Shown here: positions 54,954-64,000 of the stretch, one piece after another | How the letters are laid out: every line of letters begins with the position of its first letter | How positions within the stretch are numbered: the stretch's first letter is position 1 | NCBI GenBank assembly: GCA_021613535.1 | Contig: CP075496.1 | Span: forward strand, 14,446,001 to 14,510,000 | Source of the DNA: Adineta vaga | Taxonomy: Eukaryota; Rotifera | DNA length: 64,000 nt | Direction: 5' to 3' | Program-made: the position numbers and the translations under genes | Notes under the pieces: generated by a model | Seen by the model: only the letters and a program-made list of their open reading frames with translations | The model's database searches: none | Told to the model about the DNA's origin: nothing

Positions 54954-55345
54954 TGTATAAATCGTTTTTGAAGTTGTTCATGATATTGAATAATTGATTT
55001 TCGATATTTATTTCTGTAAAATTCTGATGGTAAAACAAAAAATCATAAAAGTAATCATTGGTGGAAGAAATGAAATTAAATATCCACAAAGAAATAACCA
55101 GGAATCTCTTTTTGAATTCATGCATGTTGATGCATAAGCGATAATTAAACGTGGTAATGCAAGAAGAAATAAAACGACAGGTGCAATTAATTGACGACGA
55201 TGCTCTCGAAGTTGTTTATGTGATGTATCTTTATAAGTTTCATCTTCATGAAGATGAAATCGGCGATGAGATTTTTTTGTTATTAAAATAATTGATGAAA
55301 TCAAATTAATGAGAAATGGAATAAAAAATGAAATGTATTTATAAT
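54954..55345 (-). pseudogene. Rhodopsin-like receptor, 3' remnant (TM5-TM7)
   Basis: Reads YISFFIPFLINLISSIILI (TM5), a basic third loop HRRFHLHEDETYKD...REHRRQLIAPVVLFLLALPR (TM6), then FLCGYLISFLPPMITFMIF (TM7). One extra base in a T-run near 55030 shifts the frame. In the next frame the expected tail continues as VLPSEFYRNKYRKSIIQYHE to a stop at 54954. TM1-TM4 are not found upstream. Different sequence from the intact receptor at 8.3 kb. Confidence 0.65.
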
Positions 55346-56279
55346 TCGATTATAAATTTGTATTTTTTATTTCAATATAATTTGACAACTGTTTTGAACA
55401 TCTTTCCTCTTAAATAAATTCATTATTACGTTTAACAGAAATTAAAGAAATGTTAATCAATCGATCATCATTCATTCTATTTCTAGCTATTATTCCATGA
55501 TCATCTCTCTTTTCAAATAAATCTTTAGGATGTGAATGAGAATAATCGACAGCATCGTTATGATCCGTTTTTTATCAATTCATTCTTTATTCCGATAAAA
55601 ACAAACTAAATTAATAAAAGTACATTGTTAATCGATAACATTTACTTCTTTCAATCAAGATCTATTTAGAAGTTATCATTGTCCATATTCTTTGCTTTGT
55701 TCAATAAGTTCACTGATATCATTGCAAATACTGTATGGAATAGTTATATTGAATTGTTGACAAATATTCTGCACATTTGTATTTTAGCATTTGTCATCGT
55801 TTATTCTCAATATTAAAAATATTTATTGAAAAAGAGAAAGAATTTTAAATATGATAAAAAAATACTGATTTTCATCAACTCGACATTGTTTGTCATACAT
55901 AATGTGTTGAAAGATTATTTATTTCCATTGATATTTGCTCATAATTCTATTTCTCATATAAAAAAAACCTTCGATTAACTTTTATTTTCTTTCATTATTG
56001 GCGATGCTGAACATTTATATAAAATCGTGCGTATCAAATCATCTAGAGAGAACAACTTGCACAAAATGCAATATCTCGTTAAAAATATAAAATCATGTGT
56101 TTTATATTTGTTTTTGTGTCATTTTTTTGCTTTTTGACAAATATCATTTCACGTTGGTTCTCGTATAAAAACAATTTAATGCACGTTCAAACTTGCTCAC
56201 AGAGTAGAATGTAGCATGCATTTGAGAAAAAAAAATATTGAAGCAAACGATATTTCTTTTATTCTATCATCGTGATACT
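55346..56279. other. Intergenic with possible coding debris
   Basis: Minus-strand stretches at about 55420-55570 (HSHPKDLFEKRDDHGIIARN) and 55676-55770 (CQQFNITIPYSICNDISELI) have coding character and end in stops, but no start or partner exons were found. Otherwise AT-rich. Confidence 0.35.
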
Positions 56280-57611
56280 ATGCACAGAAATAAAAAATTT
56301 GAACACCATCAATTCTATTTTGATGTCAGTGAAACAAATGATGTAGACAAGCAAATTACAACGGATGCTGAAGTGACATCATCAGCAGATGATTCACAAT
56401 CGCAACAACAGAACTCAACTCCCGATGAATTACAACAATGATTTACTCGAGCTAGTTCTGAATTGGTTGCCGAATCAAAGGATCAACAAGATTTTTTCAA
56501 ACGTGATGCTAGTATTAAAGCACCAAAAACAGGTCAAATCATACAAACACCATTTCCACCATCTTCCGAAGATCGCAAAGAAGATCTTGAACAGTTGAAG
56601 CAATTATTGAAACAAGAAGAAGCAGGTTCATTGGTCATCGAGAAATATTCTCCAACTCAAACAAAAATTAATCATCCATTAGCAGCAATTACAATAACAT
56701 TCAATCAACCAATGATTGCTGTTTCAACAATGAATGTCGAAAATTTTGGTATATCATTAACACCAACATTAAAAGGTCGATGGACATGGACAGGAACAAA
56801 AACGATTCAATTTGAACCAAAACATCGTTTACCATATGCAACAAAATGTAAGTTACAAATTGATAAAGAAAATTGTGTATCACAGCTTGGAGGTAAATCC
56901 ATTTGAGAATTTTCAATTTTTTTTCTTTTTTCTCTAGGAAAATTAGAAAATCAGTTCGTATTTGAATATTCAACAAAACAACCGAATGTTGTACAATTCT
57001 TACTACGTGGTACCATTTCAACATTAAAACCAGAATGTATTCTCTTATTTGATCAAAAAATTGATCAAAACCAAATTTTAAATTAACTTCGTATAGCAAG
57101 TAGTGATGGATATCAAATATCAAGCAATGAATTAGAATTATTAAATGAAAATCTAATAAAAAATTTTAAAGAACATTTATATAAAGAAAAAGAAACTCAT
57201 GAGAAATGTGTTATATTTACATTTAAATATGATTTATTAAAATCAACACAATATACAATTCAATTACTTGTAGGTTGCCCATCAGCTGAAGGTCCGTTAC
57301 GAACAGCATCACAATGGTCAGCTAATTTTCGTACATGCGCACCACTCAAAATTACTGCTTGGTATGCAAATAAAGAGCATAGATATAGAGGACCTGTTAA
57401 ACCTGGTGAAAGTTGGTTACTGATATTCAATAATTTATTGAATCGTTTAACTATAAATAAATCATTATTTAAATTTAAACCTGAACTTAGCCGTTTCGGT
57501 AAATTTTAATCGACATTTTCAGGTATTCAACATGATGAAGATAATCATCGACGTATAATTATTTATGATTATTCGAAAGCCAATACTATTTATTCATTAA
57601 TGATTTTGTGA
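56280..57611 (+). pseudogene. Alpha-2-macroglobulin-like protein (bacterial type), truncated pseudogene
   Basis: Starts MHRNKKFEHHQFYFDVSE. An acidic/Gln-rich region follows, then an Ig-like domain PLAAITITFNQPMIAVSTM ... GRWTWTGTKTIQFEPKHRLP, the form found at the front of bacterial-type alpha-2-macroglobulins. One intron (56893-56937) separates it from LENQFVFEYSTKQPNVVQF onwards. In-frame stops occur at 56439 (TGA), 57084 (TAA) and 57506 (TAA), and the gene breaks off after about 430 codons with no thioester domain. Full-length relatives are well over 1500 residues. The family identification rests on motif memory. Confidence 0.6.
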
Positions 57612-59221
57612 GAGACGTAGTTGTAGCAACTTCAATTACAAGAAGATGCTTTTTCAAATTTTCTCTTTGTTTATTACAAGAAAATATTACCATTTAATAT
57701 TATGAAATCATCAATAGATGTGAAGAGAAAACAAAAACAAGAAAGAGATATATATCTCGAATCTTCTCTTACGAGATATTATGTCGACTCCAACCAAGAA
57801 GATTAACATAGCCATCTTCTTCAGTAACTATGAAATGAAAATTTCAAAATGACTCTTTTGGAAGGAGCAAAGGAAGAGACATGGATACACAAACATAAGA
57901 AATCTAGATTGCGATGTGAGAGTACTCTCTAATAGAAATAAAACAGAATTTTAATGAAGTTACAGAAGTTCAAAAGAGATATCTGTATTTCAATATACTT
58001 GTACGAAACTTTTATTCAGCCTATAAAATTGAATTTAGATGTTAACATGATGAGTAATTCAATAAATTACACTACGTAATTGATTATTTTTCAATCAATT
58101 TTTGTGAATTATTGATGGCGTCTAGATAAAGTTGAAAATAATCAAATTTAATCTATCTGTCTTTCTTCTCATCAATACCAGACAAATATATCTGATGTTT
58201 AGATATAAAGGAAAACATTCGTTTTGAATAATATTGAATTTAATGATAACTTACCAGTTTATGTAAAAATATCAAAGAAAATTAGAACAATTGAAAATAA
58301 TATTCTAGAAATACCATAGTTATATTCAGCACATATACTTTTCCCTATGAAATAAAAATATTTTCCATATCAATTCTTAAGACAACAGAAACATTTTTTC
58401 TTTAGTTGGGAAGAAAGAAACATTCTGTTGTTACTTTGTTGTTAACAATGATCTACAAGACTTTCTATACAATGTTCTTAGAATAATTGAGAAAAATATG
58501 CTGCGCAACAGTATACCAGTTACATACAAGAATTATTGTTGCATTCATTTGCGAGATGAAAACTCATATTCATTAGCTATATCAACAAGAGAAAAAAGTC
58601 TTTTTCTTTCCTATATGTAATGAATATTACCTTTTGTATGTAAGAAACAATAGTCATTTTATTTTATTCTTTTTTTTGCAATCAACACTTTAACTCAACT
58701 TGCGTTATACTGAAAATATGAAAGTGAGTCCTTATATTTAAATATTAACATCAATAGAATGATATCGAAAACCGACTGTCGATAGAACACTCTTATTACT
58801 AGTATAAATGAATAAATCTATTTTAAGATTAACCTTGAAGATTTTTTCTTTCTATAGAAATAGCAAACGTGATTAAACTCAAAAGCCTTCTTTTCTTATG
58901 CGAATATGAAAAATATCACACATGATTGATTTCTTTTGTTTATCTTCAAAAATTTGACGTCGTTTTATATTGATCAAGTATTTTTAGATAAAATTTTATT
59001 TTGTTTTAAAAAATAAATAAATTCTACTTGAAGGAAGATGTATTACAAATTGCGAAAGGTGAACGATGACGAATTGCTTCGAGTGCATATGAAAGAAGGA
59101 GAAAAAAATCTGATTCGTCGATATGTTTAACCAATAGATTAAAAAGAGAAGATAGATAGATAGATAGATAGAAAAAAAAGGTTAACTAGTTATTCTTATC
59201 AGATTATTATTGAATATCGAA
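57612..59221. other. Intergenic
   Basis: 1.6 kb of AT-rich DNA without supported genes. A GATA tetranucleotide run at about 59150-59171 lies just before the phosphatase start. Confidence 0.5.
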
Positions 59222-60302
59222 ATGTCTTCAAAAGATGACAATATGAGTGGTGGTGATGATGATTTAATACTGAGTCAACCTGAAACCAAAAAAGAATTAT
59301 TACATGGACAATCATTTGCTTTTGGTGGAATGCAAGGATGGAGAAAGTCAAATGAAGATTTTCATAGACATTTAGTTCCAATTGATAATCATCATTGGAA
59401 ACTTTGGTCTTATTTTGCTATTTTTGATGGACATAATGGTTTGTTTGTATTTTAGATTTTGATTTTGATTTTCTTTTTTCTCACTTTAGGCACGGACACA
59501 GCAAAAAATGCGGCAAATCTTCTTGATAAACATTTAATTGATGCTTTAAATGGAATAAGTAAAGGCAAATCATCTGATGATTTAATTCATTCATCTCAGT
59601 TCGATCTTTATCAATTAACTCAAATTGTTAAACATACTTTTCTTCAATTAGATAAAGAATTAGTTAGTTTAGTTCGTGATCAAAGTGGTTCTGTTTGTGT
59701 AAATATTCATTATTCTTATCTTTCTCTCTCTCACTCTCTTTCTATTTATAAATATATAGATTGCAACTTTAATTGGACCAGAACATATTTATCTAATTAA
59801 TCTTGGAGATTCTCGTGCAATAATTATTTCAAAAGATGGAAAAGTTTTAGAATATACTAAAGGTTTTATCTATTTTGTTTGTTTTTCATAAAAATTTCAC
59901 GAATTTCTTTTAGATCATAAACCAAATGTTCGAAAAGAAAAAGAACGAATTTTAAAAGCAGGTGGACATGTCACACAAATGCTTGGTGATGTTGCTCGTG
60001 TTGAAGATCAACTTGCTGTTAGTCGTGCATTAGGTGATTATTCAATTGATAAACATCTTATCCCAGCATCACCGGATATTATACAATTTGAAAGAAATTC
60101 TAAATCTACAGCTAATTTTCTTATTCTTGCTTGTGATGGTGTTTGGGATGTTATGAGTAATGAACAAGTTGCTTCATTTGTTATTCAAAGAATATCAAAT
60201 ACATCACTTGAAAATATTGCATCACAATTATTAGATCATTGTTTACATTTACAAACAATGGATAATACGAGTGTTTATATTATTCAATTAGATGAGAAAT
60301 AA
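59222..60302 (+). CDS. PP2C-family serine/threonine phosphatase
   Basis: Four exons: 59222-59438, 59490-59698, 59760-59862, 59914-60302 (305 residues, phases agree). PPM/PP2C motifs in order: FAFGGMQGWRKSNEDFH (metal Asp), FAIFDGHNG (metal Asp-Gly), GPEHIYLINLGDSRAII, EDQLAVSRALGDYSID, LILACDGVWDVMSNEQV (metal Asp), and MDNTSVYIIQL (DN metal site). These Mn/Mg-dependent enzymes dephosphorylate Ser/Thr on stress-kinase and other targets. The length is close to a bare catalytic domain with a short N-terminal extension, so it is a compact cytosolic or nuclear member. Start is the ATG just after the GATA run. Confidence 0.88.
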
Positions 60303-60483
60303 ATTGAAAAAAACGTTTTTTTTTTTTTTAAATTATTTCCAATATATTCAAGCTTTATTTATTATAGATTAGATTAAATTATACTTATGAATAAGATTTA
60401 TCTTTTGAGAGAAAAAGATCCATCTATTAGATAAATTATGATTTTATTCTAAAGAATTCTAAAACTAAAACTAAAGATTAATT

Positions 60484-62130
60484 CTAATCTTGATCAATAA
60501 ATTTCAAAGATTGATGATGATGATCTTCAATTGATTTCTTGTGTTTTTTTGAATTAATACTTTGATAAAAATAAGCTAAAAGAAAGAAAATTGAACATAA
60601 AATCATAATAATAATTAAAACAGTAAATAAATGTTTTGAACCAAAATTTTGAAAAATATAACCAGATATTAAACCAAATACAATTCCACCAATTGCATTT
60701 GATGATAATAAAAATGTTAATTCAATTGGTGATAAAATTAAATATTGTTTTATCCATCCAATTGTTGTTGGTGATATTGATGAAATAGATAAACCATTTA
60801 ATGTAACTAATATAAATATCCATGTATGTGTTAAACCAATATACCATAAAATAATTAACCAAAGAATATATGTTATTAAACTTAATAATAATGATATTGT
60901 TAACATTAATTCAGGTGTCAATAATGATATTGTTAAAAATGTACAAATTATTCTTCCAATTAACATTGGTAACCAATATAATATCATCATATAAATTGCA
61001 TCTTTTTTATCGAAATTTATTTTTTCACGTTCAAGAAATGAAATAAAAAATTTTGTAAAACCTTGTTCAATTCCACCTAAAAGAAAAAGTAAATTCGTTG
61101 ATTTTTGTTTTTTTTTCAAAAATAAAATGATTTGTTTACCAAAAAAGAAATTATATAATAATAAAAGTGAAATAAAAATAAATCCATAAGTTAAATAACC
61201 TTGTCCACATGTTGTTGGACTACATGTTTTCCAAAATTTTGCTTTATTAAAAACTCTTCTGGATGTTGATTCAATATTTATTTCTTCTTTAGCAACTGAT
61301 TGATAAATACGAACATGACTTTTTTTTTCATTTTTATCCTTTTGATATTGTTTATAAGCAATATATCCAAATCCAATCGATGTTATTAAACAAAATATTG
61401 ATACAATTGTATAAGATTTTATTAAATTATGATTTTCATTTTCACGAAATGATTGAACAAGTATTATGGATAATAATGCACCAATTGCATATCCTAAATA
61501 AACTAAATTTAATGGAGCTGTTGAATCTTCTAACCACATTCGTGTTATGATTGTATTAATTGCTAAATTAAATAGAAATAAGAAGAAGAAGAAAAAACGA
61601 ATAATCATTTTACCTAAATCTGAAATACCTTGTAACATTCCTTGTGATAATAAAGCTAAACAAAGTGTCCATAAAGATTTAAAATGTGGTGTTAATGCTG
61701 TTGCTAAAAAAAAGAATAAGAAAAGAATTGATTATTTAAATGAAAATTAAATTTCACCAATAGTTGGAAGTAAATAACCAATGGATAAAATCAATGGTGA
61801 ATGATATTTTGTAATTGATTGAAAAATAACACCAAAGAAAACAATTGAAATTATATAACCAAAACTTCTTGCTGCAACAATCCAAGATAAATGACCTAAA
61901 TTTGTTCCAACTTGATCACTTAATGGTAACATTGTTGAACCAGATATTTCAAGATGAAGACCCTAAAAAGAAACATTTTCTTTAAAATCAAAAAGTAAAG
62001 AAAATCTTATTTTTACCATTGTTATGAAACTAAATAAACAAAATAAAGTTAAATATAATTTCCATTTATCTTTTAAATAAAAATGAAAATCTTTTTTCAT
62101 TTCATTTTCATTGCTCGTATTTTTCACCAT
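60484..62130 (-). CDS. MFSD4/NaGLT1-type sugar transporter (MFS)
   Basis: Four exons: 62017-62130, 61758-61962, 61614-61703, 60484-61562 (495 residues). The intron 61563-61613 is open in frame, so it could also be read through; removing it gives the better protein. Twelve-helix MFS pattern. After a Lys-rich start and TM1, the segment GLHLEISGSTMLPLSDQVGT then LSWIVAARSFGYIISIVFFG is characteristic of MFSD4/sodium-dependent glucose transporter 1. C-terminal half includes WLPMLIGRIICTFL and SSISPTTIGWIKQYL. Cytosolic tail ends in a His/Asp-rich segment. Expected role: sugar uptake or export at plasma or lysosomal membranes. Confidence 0.8.
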
Positions 62131-63274
62131 TTTTTCTCGAAATCAAATGAAAATTGACGTCAGATTTTAAAATAAAAGATAAGACTTCGCTTTTTATCTT
62201 TCCTTTTTTTACTTTCAAAAAAAAATCTTATATAATCAAGAACAGAATTTCCTTCATTTAATTTTTATCTTATCTTTCTTTTTTTTTTACAAAATTTCTT
62301 CAAAGTTAATCTTTCTTTTTTCTTTTGGAATGCAATGATTATATTCGATGAATTCGCTTATAGCTTTTTACTGAAATTGATATTTTCATATACTCGATGA
62401 TCTTTTTTGGCCTTCAGGAGAATGAATATAACTCCACTGTAATACGAGATATGGCGAAGTTCAAGGTGACAATTTTTGTTTGAACAGAAGTTTTAAATTC
62501 TGTATAAATATTTCATTAGATATATTTGAAAATCAGCACGAAAAACGGGGTGATCAATCAACAATAAATTCCACTTTTCTCAAACTAGGAATCAATTATA
62601 AAACAACTGTTTTATCCTTATTGAGACCTTGAAAATAAAAATAAATATTGACTATATAGATCAAACTGGGAAAAAATGATTTCAATTTTCCTAACAAAAA
62701 ACTATTTTGAGAAAATCCTGCTGCTAAAATCCAAGTTTTACTCAATAAATTTTGTTACATCAATCTGTTTCATGAAAAAGCTACATCTATTTTGGAAGAG
62801 GAGACTTCGATGTATATTTTCTTTGTTAAAAAAATCAACTTTGTTTTTCTTTGAAAAAATTTGATTTTCTATAAGATGTGAACCCTAACCCTTAAAGTTC
62901 GTTTGTTTGATCAAACCAATCAGATTGGAGGAAACTTTTATGATCAATAACTCGTTATATTTTAGGTGAGAAACAGAGTACTCTAGGGTTATTCAAATCA
63001 ATCATAACATCGCACGGCTGGTTAGTGAATAAGTTTGTTTGTTTGAGAAAATTGAAGAATTGAAATTAAACGATGATAATTTAATAAAAATCTCGAGATG
63101 TTATTTTGTTTTTCTTGAAAGACATGTGCGTTTCTTTCTTTTTCTTTTCTTCATCAAGAGTTTCATTTTGTATATTCGGAAGAAAAGAAGAAAAAAAAGA
63201 AGCGATTCTAATAGAATTTATTTTGTTAAAAAAAGAAACAAATATCGTTATTTTTTTCTCTCTTTCAGATAAAA
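62131..63274. other. Intergenic; possible 5' UTR intron of the next gene
   Basis: AT-rich. TCTTTCAG at 63262-63269 lies immediately before the ATG of the next gene, suggesting a spliced 5' leader; its first exon was not located. Confidence 0.45.
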
Positions 63275-64000
63275 ATGTCAATGAAAGATTTAAATAAAGA
63301 ATTTGAAAAACTTTTTCAAAATCGAATTAATGAAAATAAATTACAAAAAAAACTTGATCAATTAATTGATGAATATGGAATTAATCAAATAAATTTATGG
63401 AGAAATTTATCAAATCGAACAAAAAATACTTTATTACATGAACTTGTTGAACAAAATTATCCTGATACTGTTAAACATATGATACAAAAATATCAATTAA
63501 GAACATTTTTTAAACGTGATTCTGATCAATTAACACCTATTGAATTAGCTTTTAGTAATCAAAATTGGAAAATATTTGATCTTTTATTAGAATTTGGTGA
63601 TGAAAAAACTCGAGAACAAGTTTCAAAAGATATTTCTTTAAAAAAACAAAAAGAACAAATGATGAATATTGTTTGGATGGATTTAGAATTTACTTCATTT
63701 GATAATCCACAAATTTTAGAATGTGCTGTTATTATTACAAATAAAGATTTACAAGAAATTAAAAGAAGTATTGATTTATTTTCATTTATTTTCTATTTTT
63801 ATTTTTATTTATTAAAATAGAACAATGGATTATTCATTTTGATCAAGATTTTCTTAGTGGATTAAGTGATTGGCATCAAAATGCTTTTAAAGATATTGAT
63901 GAAGGAGGAAATGGTTTATTTAATGATGTTATTGATTCGAAAATACGAAAAGAACAAGTAGAAATTGAATTATTAGATTTATTAAAAGAATATTGTCCAG
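63275..64000 (+). CDS. Ankyrin-like region fused to an oligoribonuclease (DEDDh exonuclease), 3' end outside window
   Basis: Exon 1 63275-63767, exon 2 from 63821 past the window end; 224 residues visible. Residues 1-130: helical repeats with TLLHELVEQNYPDTVKHMI and QLTPIELAFSNQNWKIFDLL, ankyrin-like. From about residue 132: MMNIVWMDLEFTSFDNPQIL, the DxE exonuclease motif I of oligoribonuclease/REXO2 (usually WVDLEMTGLD). Exon 2 then gives QWIIHFDQDFLSGLSDWHQN and IELLDLLKEYCP, corresponding to the family's SLLeefCP-type region. These enzymes degrade 2-5-nt RNA fragments in cytosol and mitochondria. An N-terminal repeat extension is unusual. Motifs II and III lie at or beyond the window edge. 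Confidence 0.78.

Noticed and set aside
63039-63297. Overlapping frames just upstream of the exonuclease gene
   Set aside because: AT-rich low-complexity sequence; a TCTTTCAG acceptor before the ATG suggests this is 5' leader or intron.
1-64000. CRISPR arrays, operons, rRNA genes
   Set aside because: No regularly spaced direct repeats, no polycistronic spacing, no rRNA-like sequence; spliced genes show eukaryotic nuclear DNA.

Overview
This 64 kb window is nuclear DNA from an AT-rich, intron-containing animal, and the best fit is a bdelloid rotifer. Four things point there. Almost all introns are 45-115 bp GT-AG introns. Gene types typical of bdelloids are present: F-box/LRR proteins, rhodopsin-type receptors, Thr-rich proteins ending in FG-GAP/VCBS propellers, and FAD amine-oxidase-like genes. 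A split tRNA-Tyr shows a eukaryotic tRNA system. Short stretches of TGTGGG-type repeat, the published bdelloid telomere unit, are scattered between genes. There is no operon organisation and no CRISPR array. The species assignment is inference.

Layout. 0-6 kb: the 3' part of a transferrin/melanotransferrin-like gene (+), a small secreted Cys/Thr-rich protein (-) and an SLC17-type anion transporter (+). 6-8.3 kb: a decayed gene and repeats. 8.3-9.3 kb: a rhodopsin-like receptor (+). 10-13 kb: a 927-aa multi-pass membrane protein (-). 14-15.4 kb: an F-box protein with an extra N-terminal domain (-). 17.6-23.9 kb: an ammonium transporter (+) facing an RNF181-type RING protein (-), duplicated as a 1.46 kb block. 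Each copy is truncated at the opposite end and an unrelated four-exon gene lies between them. 24-30 kb: a gene fragment (-), an intronless 455-codon gene (+) and a mucin-like FG-GAP protein (+). 30.5-34.3 kb: a frameshifted Cys-rich repeat protein (-) and a membrane-anchored multicopper oxidase (+). 35.8-42 kb: a small three-exon gene (-), two amine-oxidase remnants and an intact 600-aa F-box/LRR gene (+). 42-46.5 kb: mostly decayed foldback/TIR elements. 46.8-49.6 kb: tRNA-Tyr (-), an LCAT/phospholipase-like lipase (-) and a GT14 glycosyltransferase (+). 50-58 kb: mainly pseudogenes (membrane protein, F-box, unknown multi-exon gene, receptor, alpha-2-macroglobulin-like). 59-64 kb: a PP2C phosphatase (+), an MFSD4/NaGLT-type sugar transporter (-) and an ankyrin-oligoribonuclease fusion (+, runs off the end).

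The genes do not form one pathway. The recurring theme is membrane transport and secreted or surface proteins mixed with rapidly decaying accessory families. The most unusual non-genic content is several small GC-rich families in otherwise AT-rich DNA: six telomere-like hairpins with a shared CTTGAGGGTG...CACCCTCAAG edge, two TACCC...GGGTA palindromic elements, two TACCG-pentamer islands, and several foldback repeats. Exon boundaries were placed by reading splice signals, reading phase and protein continuity by eye; no database search was run.
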